Assembly: GCF_000411135.1 (NCBI RefSeq)
Contig: NZ_KE150264.1
Coordinates: forward strand, 23,857-87,856
DNA length: 64,000 bases
Origin: Actinotignum schaalii FB123-CNA-2
GTDB taxonomy: Bacteria; Actinomycetota; Actinomycetes; Actinomycetales; Actinomycetaceae
Direction of reading: 5' to 3'
Shown: positions 1 to 8,323 of the stretch, piece by piece
Layout of the letters: each line of letters begins with the position of its first letter
Position numbering within the stretch: position 1 is the stretch's first letter
Translations under genes and position numbers: made by a program
Notes under the pieces: generated by a model
Seen by the model: only the letters and a program-made list of their open reading frames with translations
Databases searched by the model: none
What the model was told of the DNA's origin: nothing

Positions 1-103
1 GAACTGTTGGCTGGCTTGGGTGATGTCCATGTTGCCCTGGGTGATTGCTAGGACGAGGGCACGGTTTCTTGAGAACGTCATGTCTCATTTTGCTGTTTTG
101 AGT

Positions 104-151
104 GTGGACGTATGTCGTGGGACATGCGTGGACTTATGTCGTGGGACATGC
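104..151. repeat. Two tandem 24-bp units, each holding an ATGTC-GTGG-GACAT palindrome
   Basis: Units at 104-127 and 128-151 differ at one position. Each contains the inverted repeat ATGTC-gtgg-GACAT, which looks like a paired operator. A perfect 10-bp palindrome GACATATGTC lies nearby around 178-187. No protein can be assigned as the binder. Confidence 0.75.
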
Positions 152-313
152 GTGTTTAGGTTGTGGTGGGGTGGGATGGACATATGTCATGAAACTAGAC
201 ACCGCTACCCCGACCATTGTGATGTCCCGCGTCATAGGTCCGCCTGTGACGCGGGATTTTTCGTGTTTTGGGCTTGCAGGAATCGTAGTTTCCGGGCATC
301 TTTCCCGGGCGGG

Positions 314-406
314 TTGTTTTTCCGGGGTGTACTGCGGATGTCGCACATGCGAAGTACAGCTCTGAGAACACATGCCCGCTCGCCAGGTGCTGGTGTGACT
401 GCTGAG
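314..406 (+). repeat. Dispersed palindromic repeat, family 1, copy A
   Basis: The core is an imperfect inverted repeat: TTTTCCGGGGTGTACTGCG at 318-336 faces CGAAGTACAGCTCTGAGAA at about 350-368. The flanking 14-mer GTGTGACTGCTGAG at 393-406 is shared with copy C (55422-55435, reversed) at nearly the same distance from the core. Other copies are at 45564-45620 (+) and 55422-55514 (-). The element behaves like a REP or miniature non-autonomous element. Confidence 0.75.
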
Positions 407-656
407 GTACGTGATGGCCGACCGCTGCGCCGTCGTACCGGAAGTGCGGCGCCGCAATGAGCGGAACAGCACGGAAACGCGGCTGCGGCGTCGCACCAAC
501 TACACCGTCGCACCAACTGCGCCGCGCTCCAGTGACGGCATCGTGCTACAACGTGAGGAAACGTGCCCGGTAGGAACGCGAACGCGGGCGACCGAAACCC
601 TCGAAAGAGTCCGGCCACCCGCGTGACGCGTTGAACGTGAGTATTAAAAGTAGAGA

Positions 657-1334
657 CTAGTGGGCGCGGCGCTGCAACCGGCCAATCTCCAGGAGTAGCA
701 CGGCGCGGCCTTCGAGCCGAATCCACCCGCGGGAGACGAAATCAGCGAGAGACTTATTAACCGTTTCACGCGAAGCTCCCACGAGATGCGCGAGTTCTTC
801 CTGCGTGAGATCGTGCGCAACGTACATGCCTTCGGGAGTGCGTTCGCCGAAACGATTGGCCAGGTCGAGCAGCGCCTTCGCCACACGGCCGGGAACATCG
901 GAGAACACCAGGTCAGCAAGATTCTCATTAGTATTGCGCAGGCGACGCGCCATTTCACGGAGCATCGACATGGCGAGGGTGGGATGTTCCTCGATGAAAT
1001 TCTTCATATCGCGATGCGCGAGGGAAAGCAGATGCGTCGGCGCAATAGCGGTGACGGTAGAGGAACGAGCCCCCAGGTCAAAGAGCGAAAGTTCACCGAT
1101 GATTTCCCCGGGGCCGAGAACGGCGAGCAGGTTTTCGCGCCCGTCATCAGACGTGTGACTGAGCTTCACCTTGCCATCGGTGACAATATAAAGGCGATCA
1201 CCCTGGTCGCCTTCGTGGAAAAGCGATTCGCCCCGCTTAAGGGAGGTATCGCTCATCATCGCGCCGAGAGCGGCGAGACTTTCCTCATCCATGTCCTTGA
1301 AAAGGGGCACGGTTCGTAAAACGCTGGTATCCAT
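657..1334 (-). CDS. glxR: Crp/Fnr-family transcriptional regulator, GlxR-like
   Basis: This is a 225-residue cAMP-receptor-type regulator. It has an N-terminal cyclic-nucleotide-binding beta-barrel (GDRLYIVTDGKVKL, then PGEIIGELSLFDLG) and a C-terminal winged helix (LTQEELAHLVGASRETVNK). The family in actinobacteria (GlxR/Crp) binds cAMP and TGTGA-type sites and controls carbon metabolism globally. The start at 1334 is chosen because GGAGGAAGG lies 6 nt upstream; a longer frame reaches 1397 but has no such site. In mycobacteria crp also lies near ephE and the ssd/tad cluster, matching the neighbours here. The upstream stretch 1380-1417 has ATGTCACAT and ATGTCTCAT motifs that might serve autoregulation; that is inference. 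The symbol is by family resemblance; crp is equally valid. Confidence 0.93.
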   Translation of the reverse strand: MDTSVLRTVPLFKDMDEESLAALGAMMSDTSLKRGESLFHEGDQGDRLYIVTDGKVKLSHTSDDGRENLLAVLGPGEIIGELSLFDLGARSSTVTAIAPTHLLSLAHRDMKNFIEEHPTLAMSMLREMARRLRNTNENLADLVFSDVPGRVAKALLDLANRFGERTPEGMYVAHDLTQEELAHLVGASRETVNKSLADFVSRGWIRLEGRAVLLLEIGRLQRRAH

Positions 1335-1446
1335 CTCTAGCCTTCCTCCGATGTACTCAGAATATTCCTGAAGTAGTCTCATGTCACATTTTGCCATTAT
1401 TCACGGAAAATGTCTCATACCTGGGCTGTATATGTCTAGCGGCGGC

Positions 1447-2382
1447 CTACCGCCGTGCGGACCTCTCGAGCTGGGAAAGGAAATCCAGCACGATATTCGT
1501 GAATTCACGCGGGGACTCTTCAGGGATGAAATGCCCGGCGCCCGGCACGGCGATGAGCCGGTAGGAGCCGGTGGCGAAAGAACGGTCATCAGCCCAGGCC
1601 CGTTCAGTAATCATGCGATCAGCAAGGCCACGCACCGCCCAGACAGGCGCGTCCACGGGAGTGGAAAGGATATCGCGCCAGGCTTTCCCGGAGGGGCGGC
1701 GCCGCCACGTGGCGGTCCAGCGTAATTGTTCCACCGCGCTTGTCGCGGCTTCCGGGAGGCGCATCGCAGCGGCGTACTGTTCGGCCTCCCCTGCCGCACC
1801 GTGGCTGTGCGGGGCGGACCATTCCAGGAGCAAACGGCGCATCTTGCGCACGTCCCCGAGCGCGCGCGGAGAGCGGTTCCCCAGCCGCGACGTCAGCAAA
1901 CCGAGCAGACCTCGCGGGCGAATACCGCGCCCCAAATGGCGCAGCCCGAGCGGGTGCGGGCTGGCTACCGTCACGAGTCCGGTAATAATATCGGGGGCCA
2001 TCGCCGCCGCCGCCCACCCGAGCGCCGCATTGGAACCGGCCGCCACGATCACCGCAGAACTTGCCCCCAGGGATTCGGTGAGCGAAATAAGGTCCTGGGC
2101 CAGTTCGGGCCCAGATTGCACCGAGGGAGTTTTATCGCTTCCACCCACCCCGCGCAGGTCTACGGCCGCAACTTCGTAACCGGCCCGCGCCACGGGTTCT
2201 ATCTGGTGGCGCCAGGCATACCAGTATTCCGGGTAGCTATGCACGAACAGCACCAGCGGGGTACGGGTTGAGTGGCTCCCGGCGTAGGCCAGGTGGAATT
2301 GCGCACCGTTGGCGGTCACGAGGCGATGCTCCCACGGTCCGGGGATCCAGACGCAGGAATTATCGGCGGGAAGTGAGCTCAT
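1447..2382 (-). CDS. Alpha/beta hydrolase, EphE-like
   Basis: The 311-residue protein has the alpha/beta-hydrolase layout: HG-loop region (LFVHSYPEYWYAWRHQ), strand with RGVGGSDK, a nucleophile-elbow region, an acid position (GLADR) and a late histidine (VPGAGHFIPEESP). It resembles epoxide hydrolase/haloalkane dehalogenase-type proteins such as mycobacterial EphE, which lies in the same Crp-tad neighbourhood. The odd point is the elbow: the expected G-x-nucleophile-x-G reads AAGSNAALG, so the usual Asp of epoxide hydrolases is absent and only a Ser one position away could act. Either catalysis is by that Ser or the enzyme is inactive. No signal peptide; probably cytoplasmic. AAGGTG precedes the ATG. 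Substrate unknown. Confidence 0.85.
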   Translation of the reverse strand: MSSLPADNSCVWIPGPWEHRLVTANGAQFHLAYAGSHSTRTPLVLFVHSYPEYWYAWRHQIEPVARAGYEVAAVDLRGVGGSDKTPSVQSGPELAQDLISLTESLGASSAVIVAAGSNAALGWAAAAMAPDIITGLVTVASPHPLGLRHLGRGIRPRGLLGLLTSRLGNRSPRALGDVRKMRRLLLEWSAPHSHGAAGEAEQYAAAMRLPEAATSAVEQLRWTATWRRRPSGKAWRDILSTPVDAPVWAVRGLADRMITERAWADDRSFATGSYRLIAVPGAGHFIPEESPREFTNIVLDFLSQLERSARR

Positions 2383-2454
2383 GCGGCACCTTGTTACGTT
2401 CCGGCTTTGTAGACGTTGGGTTTATGCGCTCGGGCTTTTCGACGCTCCGGCTTT

Positions 2455-3867
2455 TTATGCTTCATCCTCGGGGAGGCGGTATTCGCGCACCGTGAAAGCC
2501 CGCGCGCGCCGCGAACCGAGGGAGCGCGCCCCGTGCGCCGCGAATCCGATGGTCGCCAGGGCGGCGCCCAGCAGGATGAATCCACCGAAAGCAAGATCGT
2601 AGGCGAAATGGTGCACGATATTATCCGTGACCGGCTTGTAGCCGCCGATGAGGGAATCCACCCAGTGCACCCCGCGCAGCGCCACATTGGGAATCACGAG
2701 CCCCGCGAGACCCGCAACGACCAGGATCCAGCCCCACAGCTGCGTGCCCAGGGAGGAGAGGCGCGCGAGCAGCGCGATAACGACGAGCAGGGCGATGCCG
2801 CCGGCCAGTTCCGCCAGCGCCGCCCAATTGACCGGGGCTGTTTCCAGCGCGACGGGGCGGGCCAGGTGCAGGCGTGCCACCGCGTCCGAAATGAGATACC
2901 AGGTCAGGGGGAGCAGGAGCAACGTGACCACCGAGGTCCAGATATGGGTCCACACCCGCCCCTTCGGGGCATCCGGAATCGGCTCCATTTCGGCAATATC
3001 CGCCCAGGTGCGCTGATCTTCCAAGCTTTCCTCGCGCACGGCCGGGAAGACCGGGCCGTCAAGCCCCGCGGCGGGGGCTGTGGTGGGCTCTGCGGCGGGT
3101 TCGCCGGCCTGCGGATAGAGCGCGGTTGCGGTCGCTTCCCCGGATACGTAAGGATCCGTGCCCGCCCCCGCGTAGGGATCAACAGCCGCGGTGGCGGTGA
3201 CTTCCGGGCCCGCGGACGCTGCCGGAACGGTTGCGGTTACGCCGGCTGCCTGCGCGAGGTTTGCGTATTCGCGGTCCGGAGCTGCGGAGGTTTCCGTGTG
3301 GTAGCTCTCATCGAACGTGCCTGCTGCCAGTGATTCAGAAACGGAACGACGACGCGGCGCGGCCGGCGCGGGCGTTGTCTCCTCCGGTGCGGGCGCTTCT
3401 GGAGTGGTGGGCCCGGTGCTTTCCCCAAGGGTAGTGGTGTTGACGGGAACGGGTGCCTCCGCGGGAGTGATTGCCGCCGCCGAGGTGGTTTCAGCGAGTT
3501 CTTCGTCGGCTGCCTGTTCGGCCCCGGATTGTTCCGGAGCGGACTGAGCCGGGGCTGCCTGCTTCGCGGATTCGGGTGCGGGCTCGGGCCGGTCAGCGGC
3601 TTCGCCTTCGGGTTCGTTCGCGGCGGCGCTCGCCGGAGCGGAATCACTCAGAGGGGAGGACTCGCTGGTGGTTTCTGCTGCGGGATAAGCCGGCGGGAGC
3701 GGAGCGTCGTCGTGAGAAAAAACGGGGGCGGAAGCGGGAGGCTGCGTGGCGGGGAGGTAAGCGGTTTCTTGGTCCGCGAGATGGTCCTCGGCAATGGGCT
3801 CGAGAATATCGTCATCATCCAGTGGCCGGCGCGACGCGGTATTGTACGGGTCATTTGGCGTAGACAT
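2455..3867 (-). CDS. Actinobacterial membrane protein with long disordered N-terminus
   Basis: The 470-residue protein is unusual in composition. Residues 1 to about 310 are Ala/Pro/Glu/Thr-rich and predicted disordered, while the last 160 residues hold about four hydrophobic segments (for example VVTLLLLPLTWYLISDAV and WGWILVVAGLAGLVI). The likely topology is a cytoplasmic low-complexity tail ahead of a four-helix membrane domain. Start 3867 is supported by AGGGAGGA 5-7 nt upstream. It is co-directional with the hydrolase and regulator downstream. No catalytic motif or named domain is recognised; comparable proteins with acidic tails occur beside the ssd/tad cluster in related genera. Function unknown. 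Confidence 0.8.
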   Translation of the reverse strand: MSTPNDPYNTASRRPLDDDDILEPIAEDHLADQETAYLPATQPPASAPVFSHDDAPLPPAYPAAETTSESSPLSDSAPASAAANEPEGEAADRPEPAPESAKQAAPAQSAPEQSGAEQAADEELAETTSAAAITPAEAPVPVNTTTLGESTGPTTPEAPAPEETTPAPAAPRRRSVSESLAAGTFDESYHTETSAAPDREYANLAQAAGVTATVPAASAGPEVTATAAVDPYAGAGTDPYVSGEATATALYPQAGEPAAEPTTAPAAGLDGPVFPAVREESLEDQRTWADIAEMEPIPDAPKGRVWTHIWTSVVTLLLLPLTWYLISDAVARLHLARPVALETAPVNWAALAELAGGIALLVVIALLARLSSLGTQLWGWILVVAGLAGLVIPNVALRGVHWVDSLIGGYKPVTDNIVHHFAYDLAFGGFILLGAALATIGFAAHGARSLGSRRARAFTVREYRLPEDEA

Positions 3868-4103
3868 GGGTCCTCCCTTGATAGTTCTTCCTCAAAGATA
3901 TGCCAGAAATCACGCGGATGTGGAGAATTTCAGCGGTGTGCCATAAACCGGGCGATGTATCACAAAACGGATGAGGCGTTACGAATCCGGTCGCGCGTCA
4001 CAAATCGGGAGTTGCGTATCCACAGATTCGTTCGTGTAGGTGGTTATCCACAGCGGAGCGATACTCGGCTGCGGTGGGGCCCCAAGCGAGGCACGCTCGA
4101 GGT

Positions 4104-5231
4104 ATGACTTCTTCCCGTGGTTTATCTCCTGGCGTTTCCGCGTCTGGCGCTCCTGTTTCCAGCGTTTCTGTCCCTGCTGGTGCGTCGCCGGCACCGCTCA
4201 TTTCCGCCGTCCCCCGCGAACTCGTCTCCCTGACCTACCAGCATGAGGAGGCGATGCGGGAGGTGGAAGCCGTTACGGAACTGGCCGGAATACAGGTGGC
4301 GCGTGGATCACCGGGGGTAGCTGCGCCGCCGGCCATACTTGAATTAGAGGAAATCTCGGCGGCCCTGCCCACGGTCCGCGCGCGTTTCCACCCGGTCCTC
4401 GCCAATTATTTTCCGCGCGGATCGGTAGTCGTGGAGCTTCCACGCCAAGCAGAAGACCTGCTCGAACTAGTTTTGGCGGCCGGGCAAACTCGGCGCGGGC
4501 GCATTATTGGGATCGCCGGGGTACGTGGCGGGATAGGGGTATCGATGCTGACGGCCTGGCTTGCGTCGCTGAGTATCACGCGCACTGCCGTGGTGGATGC
4601 GGATCCGCTCTCAGCCGGGCTTGAACTCCTCATGGGGTTTCAGGAAAAACGCGGGGCGCGCTGGGCTGATATTGCCCACGCGGAAGGCATGCTCATCCCG
4701 CAACGGCTCCGGGCGGCCCTGCCGGCACGCGGGCAACTGAGTCTCCTCAGCGCGGATGTGCGCGGCGGAGCGCCCGCGGGTGGGGACGCGGTTCCACATG
4801 CCATCGATGCGCTTTCCCAAGCTAGCGACACCACCTACGTTGATCTCCCACGCAGCTCCTTGCTGCTTGGGAGCGAGCCGGCACGTTGGCGGGCCTGGTG
4901 CGATGTGGTGGTGCTCGTTACCGAGGTGACTGGCCGCGATGCCCGGGCCCTCCCCAGAATCCTTCGTGATGTGGGGGAGAGCACTCCAGTGGTGATCGCA
5001 GCGCGATGCACTCACAAAGTAGAGGCGCAGGCCTTCGGTGTGGATATCGGCCAGAAGGTGATTCCCGTGCGGCGCCTGCGCGGTTTGGATGAGGACCTCG
5101 CGCACGGCGTTGTTGTGGGTGAACAGCGCCGGTCCGGGACCGCGCGTGACGTTACGCAGCTCGCCGCGCATCTCGATGAGGTTCTGGGCGGTGGCTCAGG
5201 GGTGAATCGATGGATAGCACGGGGGAACTAA
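4104..5231 (+). CDS. ssd: Septum-site-determining protein Ssd / CpaE-like ATPase homologue
   Basis: The protein of about 375 residues belongs to the MinD/ParA/CpaE superfamily as found in the actinobacterial 'helicase/secretion neighbourhood' (CpaE homologue, mycobacterial Rv3660c/Ssd). The deviant P-loop is GIAGVRGGIGVSMLTAW, where both signature lysines of KGGxGKT are missing. The strand VVDADPLSAGLELLMG and a late switch region (TYVDLPRS) follow. CpaE-type proteins localise Tad pili, and mycobacterial Ssd affects septation. The gene heads the operon and overlaps tadA by 22 nt. The start is uncertain: ATG 4104 has GAGG very close upstream, and a GTG at 4074 is also in frame. Confidence 0.85.
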   Translation: MTSSRGLSPGVSASGAPVSSVSVPAGASPAPLISAVPRELVSLTYQHEEAMREVEAVTELAGIQVARGSPGVAAPPAILELEEISAALPTVRARFHPVLANYFPRGSVVVELPRQAEDLLELVLAAGQTRRGRIIGIAGVRGGIGVSMLTAWLASLSITRTAVVDADPLSAGLELLMGFQEKRGARWADIAHAEGMLIPQRLRAALPARGQLSLLSADVRGGAPAGGDAVPHAIDALSQASDTTYVDLPRSSLLLGSEPARWRAWCDVVVLVTEVTGRDARALPRILRDVGESTPVVIAARCTHKVEAQAFGVDIGQKVIPVRRLRGLDEDLAHGVVVGEQRRSGTARDVTQLAAHLDEVLGGGSGVNRWIARGN

Positions 5232-6388
5232 ATCTGGCCCGTTCCCGCGGGAACTTGGCTCGTACCCGCCGGGAGCTAGCCCGCGGCATCAGCGTGCCCG
5301 GGGTGCTCGCCACCGTGGCGCCGCACGCCGTTGGAATAAAAAACGTGCTGGGAGCGGCACGGGATATCAACGCGGTGGCCCGCGGCTGGGGCCCGCAGCT
5401 GCGGCGCGTGATTGAAGACCCCTCCGTCACCGATATTTTGATCAACGGCGGTACCGGGGTGTGGCTGGATCGCGGAAATGGACTGGAACGCGACGAACCC
5501 TTGAGCGCCTTGCTGGTCGATCCTGGGGAAGTACGCGCACTCGCGGTACGTTTAGCTGCCGGCGCTGGCCAGCGTTTGGACGACGCCGCGCCTATTGCCG
5601 ATGGCACCTTCTCCAATGGAACGCGCTTGCATGCGGTCCTGGCTCCGCTGGCCGCGGAAGGAGCTGCGATCTCGCTGCGTACTCAACGGGCCCGCACCTT
5701 TACGCTCGCCGAGCTTCAGGATGCGGGCACATTCCCCGCAGCGCTTATGCCGGTGTTGCGAGCCCTGGTGGAGCAGCGCGCTAACGTCATGGTCGCGGGT
5801 GCTACCGGATCGGGGAAAACCACATTATTAGCCTCTCTGCTCAGCTGCGTACCGGCCACCGAACGGCTCATCATTATTGAGGAAGCTTCAGAATTGCGGC
5901 CCGCGCATCCGCATGTGTTGCACCTGCAAATTCGCCGCCCCAATGTGGAAGGCCACGGTGAAATTACCATGAGCCAATTGGTGCGGGCCGCCTTGCGGAT
6001 GCGCCCGGATCGGATCGTGGTGGGGGAATGCCGAGGAGAAGAAGTGCGTGAGGTACTTACCGCGCTCAATACCGGGCACGAAGGAGGATGGGCGACCATC
6101 CATGCCAATTCGGCGCGTGATGTTCCCGCCCGGCTCGTGGCTCTCGGCGCATTGGCAGGAATGTCTGCCGCGGTGGTCGCCGCACAGGCGGTCGCGGCCC
6201 TCGACGCCATTATTTCCATTGAACGCCACGGGCCACTCCGGCGCATCACCCGCGTGGCTATCCTCCGCAGCCACAATGGCATTCTTGAAGCCCCGGATGC
6301 CTTGGAGGTGGGTGCCGATGGCACTATCCACGCCGGACCCGGGTGGGCCACCCTGGGTTCGCGTTTAGGACTGGAGGTGACATGGTAA
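5210..6388 (+). CDS. tadA: TadA/CpaF-family secretion ATPase
   Basis: The 392-residue ATPase of the type II/IV secretion superfamily is of the TadA type found beside the DExH helicase in actinobacteria. Visible features are the N-terminal DILINGGTGVW strand, Walker A GATGSGKTTLL near residue 197, EEASELRP (the Asp/Glu box), RMRPDRIVVGECRGEE (Walker B region) and a GHEGGWATIHANS histidine box. It would form a cytoplasmic hexamer that powers assembly of the Flp-like pilin encoded downstream. It overlaps ssd upstream and tadB downstream (7 nt), which suggests translational coupling. Confidence 0.95.
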   Translation: MDSTGELNLARSRGNLARTRRELARGISVPGVLATVAPHAVGIKNVLGAARDINAVARGWGPQLRRVIEDPSVTDILINGGTGVWLDRGNGLERDEPLSALLVDPGEVRALAVRLAAGAGQRLDDAAPIADGTFSNGTRLHAVLAPLAAEGAAISLRTQRARTFTLAELQDAGTFPAALMPVLRALVEQRANVMVAGATGSGKTTLLASLLSCVPATERLIIIEEASELRPAHPHVLHLQIRRPNVEGHGEITMSQLVRAALRMRPDRIVVGECRGEEVREVLTALNTGHEGGWATIHANSARDVPARLVALGALAGMSAAVVAAQAVAALDAIISIERHGPLRRITRVAILRSHNGILEAPDALEVGADGTIHAGPGWATLGSRLGLEVTW

Positions 6389-7179
6389 TTCTGGTGGTGC
6401 TCGGCATTCTTCTGGGCGTATGCACGTATGCTGGCGCTCCTTGGGATCGTGCCGGCAAGATGACCTTCCGCTCAATCTTCTTCCCGAGAAGCGAAATAGC
6501 CAGCCGTGACAGCTGTGATGGGCGTGGCAGGCGTGGTGGGCGTGGCAGGCGTGGTCAGCGCGTGCCGCGGAGCCGGCGCAAGCGTGATTCCCCGCCCAGT
6601 TTTGACGCCGGCCTGCTCGCGGTGGAAGTCGCGGCCCGCATTGATTCGGGCGCTGATCACCGCCGCGCTTGGCTCACCGCGCTCGCCCGTTTTAAGCAGA
6701 GCGCGGACAGCTCAGGGGCCGGTGCTGCGAGTGAGATGAGAGGTGACCATGCCGGCCAGATCGACGAGGTCGGAGTTCCCCTACTTCTCCGAGAGTTATG
6801 GGAGCGGGCGCCCCGTAATCCGCGCCGGGCCCGCGGCCTCCTCGGCATTCCCGCGCTCATTGCAGTGTGTCGGCTCACTCACCACACCGGAGCATCGGCA
6901 GCTCGCATTCTCGAGAACTGCGCGGCGGCGCTCTCCGAATCCAGCGATGCGCTAGGTGAGCGCCGCATTGCCTTAGCCGGGCCGCGGTCAGCCGTGAAAA
7001 TGCTCGCCGCCATGCCCCTTTTCGGCATGCTCCTCGGCTCGTTTTTTGGAGGTAATCCCGTCATTTTCCTCGTTGGAACCCCGATCGGGCGATGCTGCTT
7101 TGCTTTGGCGCTTATCTGCGAGGTGGCCGGTATCGTATGGATGCGTCGCCTGGTCAGGAAAGCAGAGCAATGGGGCTGA
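6382..7179 (+). CDS. tadB: TadB-like type II secretion F-family membrane protein
   Basis: The start at 6382 lies after GGAGG and inside the end of tadA. The 265-residue product has an N-terminal hydrophobic segment (VILVVLGILLGVCTYAG), a basic Gly/Arg-rich linker and two C-terminal hydrophobic segments (MLLGSFFGGNPVIFLVG and CCFALALICEVAGIVW). This matches the T2SS-F platform proteins TadB/TadC, although sequence conservation is weak. The linker GRGRRGGRGRRG is encoded by a perfect duplication of an 18-bp unit (6520-6537 and 6538-6555), so its length may vary between strains. The protein would be the inner-membrane platform partner of TadA. Confidence 0.8.
   Translation: MVILVVLGILLGVCTYAGAPWDRAGKMTFRSIFFPRSEIASRDSCDGRGRRGGRGRRGQRVPRSRRKRDSPPSFDAGLLAVEVAARIDSGADHRRAWLTALARFKQSADSSGAGAASEMRGDHAGQIDEVGVPLLLRELWERAPRNPRRARGLLGIPALIAVCRLTHHTGASAARILENCAAALSESSDALGERRIALAGPRSAVKMLAAMPLFGMLLGSFFGGNPVIFLVGTPIGRCCFALALICEVAGIVWMRRLVRKAEQWG
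6520..6555 (+). repeat. Perfect 18-bp tandem duplication inside tadB
   Basis: GGGCGTGGCAGGCGTGGT occurs twice head to tail and adds six residues in frame (Gly/Arg-rich). The repeat lies in the poorly conserved linker. Confidence 0.85.
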
Positions 7180-7730
7180 TCCTGTGCCTTCTGGTTCTTC
7201 TTCTCGCCCGGGTGTGGATGCCCGCTGCCGGGCGGGGTTCGGTCAGGCGGGATTCCCCGTTCCGGTCGAGTGCGGCGCATCGATCCGGGCGGCGCCTGCC
7301 TCCCTCCGATCCGGCGTTTTTGGCCGACCTCGCGCGGGTGGCTCTCTCCTCCGGTGCCTCACTTCCGGCTGCACTCGAAGCAGTATCTTTCGCCGTCGCG
7401 GAAGAATACGCCCGTCTCGATATAGGTACGACGGCGCAGCTTCTCCTGCTGGGCGCACCTTGGGCCGAGGCGTGGGATGGAATACACCCACGCGCCCACC
7501 TGCTGCGCGAGGCCCTCCAGCCAGCTTGGGAGAACGGGGTAGCCCCACTCACCCTGCTTGGCACGGCCGCTCGCAGCTACCGGCGTCGTCGTTCTAGAGA
7601 AGCGCGCCGCGCGGCGGCCGAACTCGGCAATAGCCTTGTGGTGCCTTTAGGCGTGTGTTTCCTACCAGCATTTATTCTCGTGGGAATTGTTCCAGCGGTG
7701 GGTGGCGCAGCCGCCGGTCTTTTCCAATAA
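7170..7730 (+). CDS. tadC: TadC-like type II secretion F-family protein
   Basis: The 186-residue product has an N-terminal hydrophobic segment (ILCLLVLLLARVW), a helical central part (LADLARVALSSGASLPAALEAV, typical of T2SS-F repeats) and a C-terminal pair of hydrophobic stretches (LGVCFLPAFILVGIVPAVGG). The start 7170 overlaps the tadB stop by 10 nt, with AGGA upstream; in-frame starts at 7137 and 7092 are less likely. It acts with TadB as the membrane platform of the pilus machine. Confidence 0.82.
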   Translation: MGLILCLLVLLLARVWMPAAGRGSVRRDSPFRSSAAHRSGRRLPPSDPAFLADLARVALSSGASLPAALEAVSFAVAEEYARLDIGTTAQLLLLGAPWAEAWDGIHPRAHLLREALQPAWENGVAPLTLLGTAARSYRRRRSREARRAAAELGNSLVVPLGVCFLPAFILVGIVPAVGGAAAGLFQ

Positions 7731-8029
7731 CAGCCGTGTGAACGAAGGCGGCTCAAGGAAACCGTGTGAACGAAGCTAGATTGCGACGCCGCGCCACGCT
7801 CGTTCCTGCTTTATCCCCTTGTATCCCCAGAACGCTCATACGGGACGATTATCCACAGGCGTGTGGGCGGCGGATGCGGGAGTGCGTGCGGCGCGGGAGA
7901 CTAGCAGAGCCGGACCTAGCACGTTCCGAGCAGCCCCTAGCCCAGCCCTGGGATGCGGGCAGCGGGGTCCGGCAACCACATCCGCCCATGGGCACGGCAC
8001 AGCTCGTTACAGATAAGAAAGGCAACATT

Positions 8030-8254
8030 ATGACCACGGCACTCAGCCCCGTTAGATCAACTCTCCCCACCCACCCGGGCAGCACTTTCCTGGAGGGAAA
8101 ATCCCATCCGGAAGCGGGCATGACCACCACCGAATACGCTGTCGGAACGCTCGGCGCTTGTGCTATCGCCGGCATCCTCTACTGGCTCTCCCAGCAGGAT
8201 TGGATGCGTGAGCTGATCGCCGGGATTTTCCGGCGCGGACTCAATATCGCCTAA
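8030..8254 (+). CDS. DUF4244 Flp-like pilin
   Basis: The 74-residue protein has the prepilin signature: a hydrophilic leader ending EAG, then MTTTEYAVGTLGACAIAGILYW with Glu at +5 of the predicted cleavage site. It is followed by one hydrophobic helix and a short amphipathic tail. This is the DUF4244 family that occupies the Flp pilin position in actinobacterial Tad loci (Rv3656c in mycobacteria). AAGAAAGG precedes the ATG. About 300 nt separate it from tadC, with a repeated CCGTGTGAACGAAG (about 7733 and 7762), leaving room for its own promoter. No dedicated prepilin peptidase gene is seen in this window. Confidence 0.85.
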   Translation: MTTALSPVRSTLPTHPGSTFLEGKSHPEAGMTTTEYAVGTLGACAIAGILYWLSQQDWMRELIAGIFRRGLNIA

Positions 8255-8323
8255 ACCGAAGTCCAGGTTCCCATCGGCCCCGGTGGGAGGCCCACGGCTT
8301 CACAGAAAAGAGAAAGGCCCGTC

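Larger units (their letters stand above)
1..656. other. Non-coding, repeat-bearing region before the Crp-type gene
   Basis: No convincing gene is visible here: the open frames are overlapping shadows without ribosome binding sites or family resemblance. The stretch holds a 24-bp tandem repeat (104-151), a dispersed palindromic repeat copy (314-406) and several ATGTC-type motifs. A 15-mer CATGTCTCATTTTGC at 79-93 recurs with one mismatch at 1380-1394, just upstream of the Crp-type gene, so related sequences flank that gene on both sides. The minus-strand regulator ends at 657, so this is its downstream region. Confidence 0.6.
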
